The position numbers and the translations under genes are program-made. From a bacterium (GTDB lineage: Bacteria; Bdellovibrionota_C; UBA2361; RFPC01): a stretch of 64,000 bases of DNA. Each line of letters begins with the position of its first letter. The first letter of the stretch is position 1. Positions 8,779-17,567 of the stretch are shown piece by piece. The notes beneath the pieces are model-generated. The model was not told the DNA's origin, made no database searches, and was given only the letters and a program-made list of their open reading frames with translations. The stretch covers positions 60,979-124,978 of the forward strand of contig JAUIIO010000010.1 in NCBI GenBank assembly GCA_030431715.1, in the 5' to 3' direction.

Positions 8779-9948
8779 ATGGATCGAACTGTGTTATGGC
8801 ATGCCACAGAGCGTGCAACAGCTAGAAAGAAGAAGCTACTCTTTGTGGTAAACGACCCAGCGTTTTTTCTTTCTCACCGTATAGGTATTGCAAAAAGCGC
8901 ACTGCAGCGTGGCTATGAGGTGCTTCTTGCGGCTCCTCCGGGGCGTGGCACAGAGCAAATCGAATCACTTGGTATTACGTGGCTTCCTGTGAGCTTGTCT
9001 CGTTGGGGAACAAATCCGGTTCGAGAGTTTTTTTCGCTCCTGCAACTTATAAAACTATATCGGAGAGTACGGCCTGACGTTGTGCATCACGTTACCATTA
9101 AGCCTGTACTTTACGGTTCTCTTGCAGCACAGATTTCTGGTGTACCACGTGTAATAAATGCAATTTCAGGTTTTGGATATGTGTTTGTACGGAGGGGGTT
9201 ACTTGCCACTATACGTAAAGGGCTTGTACATCTTATGTATAAGATTGTAATGCGGAATCCCCGTCAGAAGACAATCTTTCAAAACAGTGATGATTATCAG
9301 TACTTTTTAAGTAATATTTTAAATCGTGCCGAGCGCTATAGCATCATACGAGGCGCTGGGATTAACCTTAAAAAGTTTCATGTCTTACCCTTACCAAAGA
9401 ACAATATCCCTGTGGTGATGTTTGTGGGGCGCTTATTAGAGGACAAGGGGATTCGTGAGTTTGTTAAGGCTGCACAGTTGCTGAAGGCCTCAGGAAACAG
9501 AGCGCGATTTGTCGTCATTGGAGACCGAGTTGAGGGAAATCCTTCTTCAATTTCAGAGCAAGTGCTTTTTGAGTGGATTGATGAGGGGAGTGTTGAATTT
9601 TGGGGATTTCGTGACAATGTGCGGTCATGTATGCAGCAGGCAGATGTCGTGTGCCTCCCATCATACCGCGAAGGACTCCCACGTGTGCTCCTAGAGGCTG
9701 CCTCTTGCGCAAGACCGCTTGTGGCAACAGATGTTCCCGGTTGTAGAGAGATTGTGAAAGATGGTTTTAATGGTTTGCTTGTTAAGGCCCGATCTACACA
9801 TGCCTTAAAAGATGCCCTAAGTGTTCTGATAGCAGACCCACAACTTAGAAGTGAAATGGCTAGAAAATCACGACTCTATGTAGAGAACGGAAACTTTTCA
9901 GATTTTCACGTTACAAACCAGACACTGGCGCTTTACGAGGAGGCGTGA
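8779..9948 (+). CDS. GT4-family glycosyltransferase (PglA-like)
   Basis: About 389 residues from the ATG at 8779; a GTG at 8761 is an alternative. The N-terminal half has FVVNDPAFFLSHRIGIAKSA and VHHVTIKPVLYGSLAAQISG, a block typical of GT4 enzymes that add HexNAc to undecaprenyl-linked sugars (PglA-like). The C-terminal half has VMFVGRLLEDKGIREFV, SYREGLPRVLLEAASCARP with the E-x7-E motif, TDVPGCREIV and GFNGLLV. It is expected at the cytoplasmic face of the inner membrane. The next 300 bases carry no gene. Confidence 0.85.
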   Translation: MDRTVLWHATERATARKKKLLFVVNDPAFFLSHRIGIAKSALQRGYEVLLAAPPGRGTEQIESLGITWLPVSLSRWGTNPVREFFSLLQLIKLYRRVRPDVVHHVTIKPVLYGSLAAQISGVPRVINAISGFGYVFVRRGLLATIRKGLVHLMYKIVMRNPRQKTIFQNSDDYQYFLSNILNRAERYSIIRGAGINLKKFHVLPLPKNNIPVVMFVGRLLEDKGIREFVKAAQLLKASGNRARFVVIGDRVEGNPSSISEQVLFEWIDEGSVEFWGFRDNVRSCMQQADVVCLPSYREGLPRVLLEAASCARPLVATDVPGCREIVKDGFNGLLVKARSTHALKDALSVLIADPQLRSEMARKSRLYVENGNFSDFHVTNQTLALYEEA

Positions 9949-10062
9949 GGCAAGCTGTTCATATATCATTATGTACATGTTGATAGTGTACTCTGACGGA
10001 GCTGCTTAGAGAGGAGAGAAGTCTCACTTTGTACACTGAGTGAGATCCTTGAAGAACCTGTT

Positions 10063-10184
10063 GTCATTGCGAGAAGCTGAGGCGTTAGCCGAACGACGAA
10101 GCAATCTCCTTGCCCAGGCTATATGTGGTTGATCAATGAGATTGCTTCGTCACTCAGCCTGCGGCTTCGGCTCCTCGCAATGAC
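10063..10184. repeat. GTCATTGCGAGG palindromic repeat, copy 1
   Basis: This is the only recognisable content of the gene-free stretch 9949-10249. A 122-base imperfect palindrome begins GTCATTGCGAGAAGCTGAG and ends CTCCTCGCAATGAC. Inner arms GAACGACGAAGCAATCTC and GAGATTGCTTCGTCACTC face each other around a variable centre. It is the most divergent of the four copies (AAGCAATCTC where the others read GGCAATCTC). It has no coding capacity and should fold into a long hairpin. The size and structure fit a REP/MITE-like non-autonomous element. Confidence 0.85.
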
Positions 10185-10249
10185 TGAGTGGATAAAATTC
10201 TATGCCATGACTTATATTACAGTGTGCCAGAGAGTGGGAGCTAGTTTTA

Positions 10250-11335
10250 CTAGGAGTAATCAAGCTTTCTAGCCGGGTTTTGCTCTATGCCGGCTCTTCT
10301 TTTGTCGTATACTTCAACCATTTGAACGCTTGAATGGCGTGAAAACTCTTGGACGTCTCTGTGAGGGATTCCGTGTTCTAGTAGTCTGGTAATGGCGGTG
10401 GCTCGCGCTGAGTGTGGGCTTACGCGGTCTTTCACTCCGGCAATTTTGCAGTATGATTTAAATAGTCGATAGAGCCCATTATCTGAGAGAGGATGGATCG
10501 TTGGTGTGTTTCCTCCTTTACCCCGATAAGAAATAAATAAGAAATCTTGAGGCTGAGCCTTTTCGGCAAGTCGAATATCGATAAGTGCCTGCAGGTGGCT
10601 GATGGCCCAATCTGGCAGCGATTGGTACGCGTCCTTGCCAGCCTTTGTCGCACGTAGGTGAAGGTAGGGAATGTTTTTCTGTGTGTGTTTGATATCACCG
10701 ATTCGAAGTTTTACAACCTCGCTTCTTCTTAGCCCGCCACCAAAGAGAAGAGCCAAAATTGCTCTATCACGTATCCCCTTTGGGGTTTGAGTATCTGGTG
10801 AGTTGACTATCTCTTGTACTTTATCAAACGGTATCATCTCTGTGGGACGCTTCTGTCCGGCACTCGAAGCTATCTTTCCAATCCGCTCAGGATCAAAAGG
10901 ATTCCTTTCAATGCCAAAATCATATGACATAAGCATTCGGTAAATGCGTCTAAGTGCGGCAAAGTGTTTTGAAATTGTCGCGTTACTGAGCGTACTCTGA
11001 TACCCATCACGTGAAATCTTCTGATTGGATTTAGAAACTTCAGTTGTTTCTGCTTGCTTTACGCTATGAATATTCTGGCCCGGACGTTTTTGGAGCCAGT
11101 CACGATATAGGGTAGCGTGGAGGTCTGTTGCCTGCGTAAAGAGCTGTGAAGTGTCACTGCCTTGTCCGCTTTTCTCTTCTAAAAAAGCACACCAACTTCT
11201 TATGATGCCTCTATACGTCCGTGCCGTAGTGTCTGATTTTAGAGAGAGAAAAGCCTCAAGACGAAGTTGCAGTTCGCGAGCATTGCCCGTCTCGCTTGCT
11301 TGAGAAGAGGCAGGTAGCTGCTGGTCTAGTTTCAT
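10250..11335 (-). CDS. tyrosine recombinase / site-specific integrase (XerC/D-like)
   Basis: 361 residues. The N-terminal SAM-like core-binding domain (about 20-170) contains TARTYRGIIRSWCAFL and ISKHFAALRRIYRML. The catalytic domain has LLFGGGLRRSEVVKL (Arg I), RATKAGK (Lys), SPHSARATAITRLL (H-x-x-R), FSRHSS (His/Trp position) and VYDKRR (Tyr nucleophile). All catalytic residues are present, so it is probably active. Length and order match phage or chromosomal tyrosine recombinases. No attachment site, phage gene or excisionase is visible nearby. It is near palindrome copy 1, but a functional link is not shown. It could be an Xer-type resolvase or a remnant of an integrated element. Confidence 0.85.
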   Translation of the reverse strand: MKLDQQLPASSQASETGNARELQLRLEAFLSLKSDTTARTYRGIIRSWCAFLEEKSGQGSDTSQLFTQATDLHATLYRDWLQKRPGQNIHSVKQAETTEVSKSNQKISRDGYQSTLSNATISKHFAALRRIYRMLMSYDFGIERNPFDPERIGKIASSAGQKRPTEMIPFDKVQEIVNSPDTQTPKGIRDRAILALLFGGGLRRSEVVKLRIGDIKHTQKNIPYLHLRATKAGKDAYQSLPDWAISHLQALIDIRLAEKAQPQDFLFISYRGKGGNTPTIHPLSDNGLYRLFKSYCKIAGVKDRVSPHSARATAITRLLEHGIPHRDVQEFSRHSSVQMVEVYDKRRAGIEQNPARKLDYS

Positions 11336-11374
11336 GACTCTATTATTGCTCTCAGATGAACTTCTGTCGAGCGC

Positions 11375-11890
11375 TTAAGATGATGGTGAGAGTGGTGAGT
11401 CACTGTCGTCGTTGTCGTTTGCTGCTGATATTGCGACGGCTCCTCCTCCAACAACTGCGGCACCACCAACAGCTGCAGCTGTACCACCTCCAAGCCCAAG
11501 CCCGCCACCGGCAGCGGCTGCGCCCGCAAGTGGAGCCAGTGCTGCACTAGAGTTGATTGCGATCCCTGTAAATGCAACCTCCTTTGACGCAGAGGCGACT
11601 GTCCAAGTGCCGGGAGAAATTCCATCGAAGAGCACCTTTCCGTTAGCCGCTACAGCTTTAATCGTTTCTCCTGTGGTAGCGTTGGTAAGTGAAACTTCAA
11701 CACCCTGTGCTGCGTCTCCTGCGGTAGTTACAAGATCAAACTCAACATTTCCCAGTCCTTCAACTTTAGAAACAGCGCGTGGAACCCCGGAAGTATCTTT
11801 GATAGTTATTTCTTCTGTTGATTGAGCCTGGGCGTTCAGGCAGAGACTGAAAAACACGAAGAGATAAAAAGGCAATGCGAGTGCTTTCAT
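11375..11890 (-). CDS. secreted protein with Gly/Ala-rich C-terminal hydrophobic segment
   Basis: 171 residues. Residues 1-22 form a signal peptide (LFVFFSLCLNAQAQ) with an A-x-A cleavage site. Residues about 45-105 (VEVSLTNATTGETIKAV, GKVLFDGISPGTWTVAS) look like a small beta-sandwich of the carboxypeptidase-regulatory/SpaA type. Residues about 110-150 are a run of Gly, Ala and Val able to span a membrane. The last 14 residues (NDNDDSDSPLSPSS) are acidic and Ser/Pro-rich. Such a three-part C-terminus resembles a surface-sorting or anchoring signal, which I infer only. It lies downstream of the O-antigen ligase gene on the same strand, 80 bases away. Confidence 0.7.
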   Translation of the reverse strand: MKALALPFYLFVFFSLCLNAQAQSTEEITIKDTSGVPRAVSKVEGLGNVEFDLVTTAGDAAQGVEVSLTNATTGETIKAVAANGKVLFDGISPGTWTVASASKEVAFTGIAINSSAALAPLAGAAAAGGGLGLGGGTAAAVGGAAVVGGGAVAISAANDNDDSDSPLSPSS

Positions 11891-11970
11891 ACGAGGTAAG
11901 CTCCTTAAAATATTCGGACGTAATGAGTTGTCCTGTCACAATATTAGATTCCACTCCTCGCCAGAACGCT

Positions 11971-13440
11971 TCAAGAGAGATCGTTGCCATAAAAAAAGAG
12001 TGAAGTCAGGGAGATAGCAAAGAGAGACGCGGTCGCCCCAATATGAAATGGGAAGTCAAAACAGCTAAAAATCAGCATAAGAGTCACTCCTGCTGTAAGG
12101 TAAGCACGCTCTGTCAAAAGTCTTTGTGAGCGCTCTGTGTGAGCACTTTTTCGAATAGTTAGCACTAATAATACAGCGATAAAGATGAGCGGAAGGAGTG
12201 CGATGAATCCATATTCAATAACGTACTGATATGGGTCTGAATGGAGGTATCGGGGGCGGTATCCGTTTAATGCGCTAGTCTGTACCGTAGGATAGCGTAG
12301 TGACCAGCTTCCACCACCAATACCAAGAAGTGGGGATTTTGTGAGCAGAGGAAGTGATTCCTTATACAGCTGGAAACGAATGTCGTCCCTTGTATTTTCT
12401 AAGCCGTAACTTGCACGCTCGCGTATGAGCTCCGCACCGCGAGGGCTTAATAGAAACACTGAAAGAGTCAGGGTAAGGAGTAGGAGTGGGAGAGCAAGTT
12501 TTCTGCCGTGACTGTGCTTTGGCTCCGAGCTTTTGGAAGCGAGCTCTTCGAGCTTTAAATCGTGCAAATCTATGATTTCTCGATCTTTATCGTGACAATA
12601 GTCTTGATGAGAAGTTGATGGTGTCGTTCTAAGAGACCTCAGGGAGGCAAATAGAAATAGCAGAGCAAGGCAAAGGTATCCATTTCGAGACTGTGAAGCG
12701 ATAAGGGCAATCGCCATGAGAAGTAGGGGAGTAAAAGCGACGACAAGGCCGAGTATCATTCTTTGTCCGGCATCTGTGCCGAGATAGTGCGAGTACTGGA
12801 AGCCTCTTTGCGCTCTTTCATCGTCTAATTTTATAGAGACTGCGCGAAGGGTGTTCTCAAGGTGTGCAGTCGCAAGACACAAGGGGATGAGTAAGAATGC
12901 AGCAAGATGGTTAGGATTAACAAAAGGCCATCTGGCACGGGTAGTCTTTGCAATGTGCTCAGGTTCAAACATAAAAAAAAGCTTTCCGTTATCAACCAAC
13001 CAGTGTGACAGCGCGATGATTGCAACGATGGCACCTATACGTACAATCTGTTTGTTAAGCCATTTGGGGCCATCTGAAATGACTGCGAGGTGCCACGCTG
13101 ATAAAATTGAATAGAGTCCAAGCAGCAGGGGGAAATCAATGCTCAGAAAAAGAGTAAAGTCATGAGACGGATGAGATTCTCCACCGGCTGAAAGAAGATC
13201 TGGTTGGAGAGCAATGTAAATAATAAGCAAAAAGTAGCAAAAGATTGATAAGAGATAACCCGGAAATTTTGAGAGTGGTCGGATGAGCTCATTTCTGTAC
13301 CAGCAGAGAAGCACAGCAGTAACGAAAAAGAGGACAGTGAGATTGAGGAGAATGGAAGTTTCTCTTGCGCCGCCAAACCACAGTGTGAGTATGAGGAATA
13401 ACGTAAGCATGATAGAGAAGCTTCGTTTAGCAAAAGGCAT
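11971..13440 (-). CDS. O-antigen ligase family (WaaL/Wzy_C) membrane protein
   Basis: 489 residues with about 11 hydrophobic spans. The Wzy_C region shows WPFVNPNHLAAFLLIPLCLA and IASQSRNGYLCLALLF. A large periplasmic loop with KSPLLGIGGGSWSLRYP and YLHSDPYQYVIEYGF carries the conserved His of the family's H-x-x-Y/D motif. Members transfer undecaprenyl-linked glycan to lipid A-core or to proteins, or polymerise it. The ATG directly abuts the coaE stop codon (TAA-ATG), so translation is probably coupled. An inserted cytoplasmic stretch (about 285-320, rich in Lys, Glu and His) is unusual. Confidence 0.8.
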   Translation of the reverse strand: MPFAKRSFSIMLTLFLILTLWFGGARETSILLNLTVLFFVTAVLLCWYRNELIRPLSKFPGYLLSIFCYFLLIIYIALQPDLLSAGGESHPSHDFTLFLSIDFPLLLGLYSILSAWHLAVISDGPKWLNKQIVRIGAIVAIIALSHWLVDNGKLFFMFEPEHIAKTTRARWPFVNPNHLAAFLLIPLCLATAHLENTLRAVSIKLDDERAQRGFQYSHYLGTDAGQRMILGLVVAFTPLLLMAIALIASQSRNGYLCLALLFLFASLRSLRTTPSTSHQDYCHDKDREIIDLHDLKLEELASKSSEPKHSHGRKLALPLLLLTLTLSVFLLSPRGAELIRERASYGLENTRDDIRFQLYKESLPLLTKSPLLGIGGGSWSLRYPTVQTSALNGYRPRYLHSDPYQYVIEYGFIALLPLIFIAVLLVLTIRKSAHTERSQRLLTERAYLTAGVTLMLIFSCFDFPFHIGATASLFAISLTSLFFYGNDLS

Positions 13441-14082
13441 TTAAGGACTCCCTAGCGTGAGCTCTTTAAGCTTTGAAAAGCATTTTTTTGTTTCAGATTC
13501 GAGTGCTTCTTTATTGCTTGTGTTATTAATGACAAAGTCAGCCTTGGAAACTTTCTCCTCGATAGATATCTGAGCATCATACCGTGCGGCTGCGTCAGCT
13601 TCCGGAAGTGAGTCTCTTATCATAATCCTACGAATGCAATCTTCTCTAGGTGCAAAAACAACAATGGTATAAGCTATGGTGCTTCTATCAAGGTCAGTCT
13701 CATAATAAAGCGGCACGTCGTAAATGATAACGTCTGCCGGATAGAGGGAATTGAGCTCAGAAAGTTTTTCGAGATAGAGACGTTGTACTTCGGGATGGAG
13801 AATCTTTTCAAGCTCGGTCTTTTTCAGAGGATCTTTAAAAACGAGGTGGCCAAGTTTCTTACGATCGAGCTGTCCGTCCTTATGAAGAAATTGCTCGCCA
13901 AAGACCTTACGAATTGACTCATAACCGGCTGTCCCAGGCTGTGCGGCTGCTCTTGCAAGTTCATCAGCGCTTATAATATGCGCGCCGAGCTTCTGAAGGA
14001 GATTCGCAACGGTTGATTTTCCGCTACCGGTGTTTCCTGTAAGTGCAAAAGCTCTGCCGCGTAAATCTTCTAGGTTTGCCAT
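13441..14082 (-). CDS. coaE: dephospho-CoA kinase
   Basis: 213 residues with the P-loop GNTGSGKST at 16-24 and ADELAR just after it. EKILHPEVQR and DVPLYYETDL follow; they form the substrate-binding part of CoaE. DFVINNTSN near the end is the family's conserved C-terminal block. It phosphorylates the 3'-hydroxyl of dephospho-CoA with ATP, the last step of coenzyme A synthesis in the cytoplasm. First gene of a minus-strand unit with the O-antigen ligase gene directly after it, an uncommon pairing. Confidence 0.9.
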   Translation of the reverse strand: MANLEDLRGRAFALTGNTGSGKSTVANLLQKLGAHIISADELARAAAQPGTAGYESIRKVFGEQFLHKDGQLDRKKLGHLVFKDPLKKTELEKILHPEVQRLYLEKLSELNSLYPADVIIYDVPLYYETDLDRSTIAYTIVVFAPREDCIRRIMIRDSLPEADAAARYDAQISIEEKVSKADFVINNTSNKEALESETKKCFSKLKELTLGSP

Positions 14083-14276
14083 AATCTGGCTCAGGTTGTA
14101 TGCTGAGGGGGTTCTCTTCGCTTGATAAAAATCAGTAATTAGAGTACTTTAGTGTGTCTATAGACACCTATGTCTAAGATCTTACAATCGTGTGCCGGGT
14201 TACAGCAAGTTCAAAAGCACAGCAGATGGAGATTACTACGCTTGCCCGTGTTGATAGGGTAATACAGGAAACAGAT

Positions 14277-14897
14277 ATGACTACCAGTGATGAACAGGAA
14301 CCAAAGCGACTCGATACCGAAGATGTTTCGGGAGATGAGGTGAAGAAAGCAGGTGAGGAAGCGCTTGAGCAATCGTCTCATATCAACGCAACGCGAGAGG
14401 AGGCGGCATGGGAGGCGCAAGCAGAGGGCGAAGAAGAGGACGATGGGGACGATCGGTATCCCACGAGTATGGCCAATGACATCGAGATAGACGAAGATGT
14501 GGAGCAAGAGGAGGAGGTCCGACGTCGCGCGTCTTCATCTTCATCTACTTTAGATGATGTTATCCTCTATGATATTCCTAAAAAAAGTGGGCAGGCAGGC
14601 CATAACCTCCGCGCAGAACTCGCAGGTGCTATTAAGCTTAAATTTAAAGCAAAGAAGAAAGTTGACGGTGGGGACTATATCTTTCGCTGGGATGGTGACG
14701 AGGCGAGTACCCAGAAGATTGAAGATTCATCAGGAAACAAGGAAGAGGTGGACTGTGAAATCTCGATTCACTCAGAGGACTTCTTCGATATCGTTCGCGG
14801 AAAGCTTAACCCTCAGGTAGCAATGCTTTCAGATAAAATTTATGTGAAGGGGAAGCTATCACTCGCGGTTTACTTCTTTAATCTCTTTGCCATTTAG
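14277..14897 (+). CDS. SCP2-like sterol/lipid-carrier domain protein with acidic N-terminus
   Basis: About 206 residues from the ATG at 14277, which has CAGGAAA just upstream; ATG 14226 and GTG 14190 are longer options. Residues 1-85 are highly acidic and probably disordered (runs of Glu and Asp). The C-terminal 110 residues fit the SCP-2 fold: AGAIKLKFKAKK, YIFRWDGDEA, then DCEISIHSEDFFDIVRGKLN, and AMLSDKIYVKGKLSLAVYF. SCP2 domains bind lipids or acyl-CoA in a hydrophobic tunnel. The ligand here is unknown. It precedes the aminotransferase gene by 34 bases. Confidence 0.65.
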   Translation: MTTSDEQEPKRLDTEDVSGDEVKKAGEEALEQSSHINATREEAAWEAQAEGEEEDDGDDRYPTSMANDIEIDEDVEQEEEVRRRASSSSSTLDDVILYDIPKKSGQAGHNLRAELAGAIKLKFKAKKKVDGGDYIFRWDGDEASTQKIEDSSGNKEEVDCEISIHSEDFFDIVRGKLNPQVAMLSDKIYVKGKLSLAVYFFNLFAI

Positions 14898-14931
14898 ACT
14901 GGATATGTGTTTATAAGGCGTGCCCTGAAAT

Positions 14932-16203
14932 ATGATGTTTGTTGATCCACATACCCAGTCAGGCGAATTCTTTTCGACCCTCCATGAGCACCATGATAGT
15001 GTTCGAGCGAGACTTGCTCTCCTTTCTGATTCTTCTATCGAGGAGCTCCAGCGTGCCAAGTTGCGATTGATCTCTGAAGGGAGGTCGTTTACCGATCTCT
15101 CCATGATTAACCCTGATATGCCGCCGCACCGGTATCTCTTAGATCGACTCTTTGAAGCCACTCACGATCCGAAAAATCATCGCTACGCAGTAGCGAGAGG
15201 TGTGCGTAAGTTACGATCTGCTATTGCTACTCGATATGAGCGAGCGTTTAAGGTTGGTCTCGACCCTGAAACGCAAGTTTGTATCACTATGGGAGCCAAG
15301 GATGCGGCACTTCATGTGTTGCAGTGTCTCTTTGAGAAGAATGCAAGACTGCTATTGCCAGCTCCAACTTATCCAGCTCATTTAGCTGCAGGTATCCTAA
15401 ACGGATACGAAATAGACACCTTTGAGGTATCTAGAGACGAAGAGCAGATGTTTCAAAGGATAGAAGAGTGTCTAAGAGCAGAAGAGTATCGGGCTGTTTT
15501 CCTTAACTTCCCACATAATCCTACGGGTGTAACAGTGAGTAGTGATTTTTATATCAAGTTACGCCGCTTGCTCCGTTCAGGGAAGAAGAAAACATTCCTG
15601 ATTAACGACTTTGTTTATGGGGAGATGCCTCTCGGGTTGGCTGATGAGGTTTCGTCAAAATCTTACAGCAACTGCCCGAGTCTCCTCTCTGCCCATGTCG
15701 ACGACTGTGATGATATGGTTGAGATCTATAGCATGTCGAAAGCTTACAGTGTTCCTGGGTGGCGAGTTGGTGCGCTATGCGGTGACCGCAAGATTGTTAG
15801 ACTCATGTCTGAATACAAGGCGTACCTTGATTATGGTGTCTTCTTACCTCTTCAGTACGCTGCAGCTTCGGCACTTACTACAGAGAAGGATGTAGTGGGT
15901 GAGCTACGTGACAACTACAGTAATCGTTGTGCCTGTGTCATCAAGGGGCTTAAAGCTCTGGGGTGGGAGGTAACAGCACCAATGGGTGGTGTCTCGGTGT
16001 GGGCAAGGATCCCAGAGGCTTCGAATACATTGCGCTCTGCTGAGTATTGCAAACGGCTTCTTTTGGAGAAGCAGGTTTTACTTATGCCTGGAAGATTGTT
16101 TGGTGAGAAGTACGATTCCTTTGTTAGAATAGCACTTGTCAGACCTGAAGAGGAGCTCACTCACGTGCTCGCTCAGATGAGTGAGTTTTCAAAGGAGTTG
16201 TAA
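14932..16203 (+). CDS. class I/II PLP-dependent aminotransferase (AlaC/AspC-like)
   Basis: 423 residues. Family marks in order are YAVARGVRKLRSAIATRYER, ITMGAKDAALHVLQ, PTYPAHLAAG, VFLNFPHNPTGV (Asn of the PLP pocket), FLINDFVYGEM (Asp-x-x-Tyr) and YSMSKAYSVPGWRVG, where the Lys forms the Schiff base. A late SVWARIPE and FVRIALV complete the fold. It should exchange an amino group between an amino acid and a 2-oxo acid. The AlaC/LL-DAP-like branch is likeliest, but substrates cannot be fixed from sequence. Followed closely by the TPR gene. Confidence 0.85.
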   Translation: MMFVDPHTQSGEFFSTLHEHHDSVRARLALLSDSSIEELQRAKLRLISEGRSFTDLSMINPDMPPHRYLLDRLFEATHDPKNHRYAVARGVRKLRSAIATRYERAFKVGLDPETQVCITMGAKDAALHVLQCLFEKNARLLLPAPTYPAHLAAGILNGYEIDTFEVSRDEEQMFQRIEECLRAEEYRAVFLNFPHNPTGVTVSSDFYIKLRRLLRSGKKKTFLINDFVYGEMPLGLADEVSSKSYSNCPSLLSAHVDDCDDMVEIYSMSKAYSVPGWRVGALCGDRKIVRLMSEYKAYLDYGVFLPLQYAAASALTTEKDVVGELRDNYSNRCACVIKGLKALGWEVTAPMGGVSVWARIPEASNTLRSAEYCKRLLLEKQVLLMPGRLFGEKYDSFVRIALVRPEEELTHVLAQMSEFSKEL

Positions 16204-16210
16204 CACCTTC

Positions 16211-17299
16211 ATGAGGCTCTTATCGGTCAAAATCAAGCTCTTTACTGTACTTCTTATCGGTCAATCCCCATTTGTTCCTCTCCTTTGTGAATCCAAACAG
16301 AACGTAGCGCTGCAGCCGGCGGAGCTAAATAATAGCACTTGCCTTGAAGGGACGCGCCTTGTTCAGGAGGGGGTCAAGATTGGAGATGGATCAGATCGAG
16401 AGGAGGTGTTGTACAAGCAAGCACTTAAGCGCTGTCCAAATCTCGCGGAGGCCCACTACAACCTTGGTCTTCTCTACCACAATAGGTCTGATTATGAACG
16501 TGCGCGTACCTCATTTCAGAAGGCGCTTGATAAGAAAGAAACGAGCGCATTTCTCCTCGGTCTTGCGCACGCAGAGGCGAAGCTCGGTAATGGGAAAGAG
16601 GCTTTAGCTATTTACGAACAGATCTTAAAGAAGAGTCCTGATCATACCGCGGCCACTATAGGAAAGAGCATCCTCCTCGATAAAGATAATCGTACTACTG
16701 AGGCTTTAGAGATTCTTGAGAACTTGGTGCGAGACAAGCCTCATGAGACCGATCTCGTGTTTAATATTGGTGTTCTCTATGAAAAGAAGGATCTTCGATC
16801 AGAAGCGGCTCTTGCTTACCAGAAGTGCCTTGCAAACGATCCCCACCACTTTCTTGCACTCCTTTATTTAGGAAGGCTAAAGCATCTTGAAGGTGACTCA
16901 CAGCAATCGCTTACCTACCTTGAGCGCGCACGGAGGGAGGAGGATAAGTCACCGGAACTCCATAGGCTTTTAGGTGTTGTTTACCGCGAAACCGGAGATC
17001 TTGATCGGTCAGAGCTGAGTTTTCGCAAGGCAATTGCACTGGCTCCCGATCATCTCGAATCGAGGCTCAATCTTGCTGTCATACTCCTAGCAAGGCATCA
17101 GGAGTCTATCGCTGACGAGGTGCTTTCTGAGGCAGCTGAGCTTGACGAAAAGAATGCAAGGACTTTTGCTTTGCAGGGAGTAGCGAGGTACAGGCTTGGG
17201 CGAAGCAAACATGCCAGTCAGTCTTTTCATAAGGCATTGGAGCTCGACCCCACAAACCAGCTAGCAAAGTCTTATCTGAGCCTTGTGGAATCTGAGTGA
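16211..17299 (+). CDS. TPR repeat protein, secreted or membrane-anchored
   Basis: About 362 residues from ATG 16211; a GTG at 16181 would overlap the aminotransferase. Residues 1-27 are hydrophobic (LFTVLLIGQSPFVPLLC) and act as a signal peptide or anchor. The rest is eight or so consecutive 34-residue TPR units, for example EAHYNLGLLYHNRSDYERAR, FNIGVLYEKKDLRSEAALAY and LHRLLGVVYRETGDLDRSEL. These helix pairs are protein-interaction scaffolds. No catalytic domain is present. A periplasmic assembly role is inferred. It shares strand and close spacing with the aminotransferase. Confidence 0.75.
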   Translation: MRLLSVKIKLFTVLLIGQSPFVPLLCESKQNVALQPAELNNSTCLEGTRLVQEGVKIGDGSDREEVLYKQALKRCPNLAEAHYNLGLLYHNRSDYERARTSFQKALDKKETSAFLLGLAHAEAKLGNGKEALAIYEQILKKSPDHTAATIGKSILLDKDNRTTEALEILENLVRDKPHETDLVFNIGVLYEKKDLRSEAALAYQKCLANDPHHFLALLYLGRLKHLEGDSQQSLTYLERARREEDKSPELHRLLGVVYRETGDLDRSELSFRKAIALAPDHLESRLNLAVILLARHQESIADEVLSEAAELDEKNARTFALQGVARYRLGRSKHASQSFHKALELDPTNQLAKSYLSLVESE

Positions 17300-17300
17300 C

Positions 17301-17351
17301 GCGATCAAGCGTGTTGCTGTGATCGCAAACGGTGTCACATTAGTTTTTTTT
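17301..17351 (+). terminator. possible terminator after the TPR gene
   Basis: GCGATCA (17301-17307) and TGATCGC (17320-17326) form a seven-base stem two bases after the TPR stop codon. A run of eight T (17344-17351) follows, but 17 bases further on rather than at the stem, so intrinsic termination is uncertain. The rest of the gap to 17567 shows no gene or clear motif. Confidence 0.3.
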
Positions 17352-17567
17352 GAGCTTTTAATGTCCTAATTCCACACGCGTTTTCATCCGTGGGCCATTT
17401 TAGTTCTAGCGGGATGAATGGTCAGGCAATATATTTAACTCAGCTCTCGCATTAGAGGTGCTATGTGAGACGATCGTAGCACGATCTCGAATGTGCTGAG
17501 CTGGTTTGTTTTGCTCGTTAAGGTGAGGTTGCTCTTTGAGGCCTCAGTTTTTTTTTCTGGGAATACC

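Noticed and set aside
223..9948. Complete capsule or LPS operon with a single promoter
   Set aside because: Genes lie on both strands in short groups, the first gene is cut by the window edge, and no export (Wza/Wzc) genes are present.
11412..11825. 137-residue Pro/Ala-rich frame opposite the secreted Gly/Ala protein
   Set aside because: Mirror reading of a Gly/Ala-rich coding region. The opposite strand has a signal peptide and a plausible domain.
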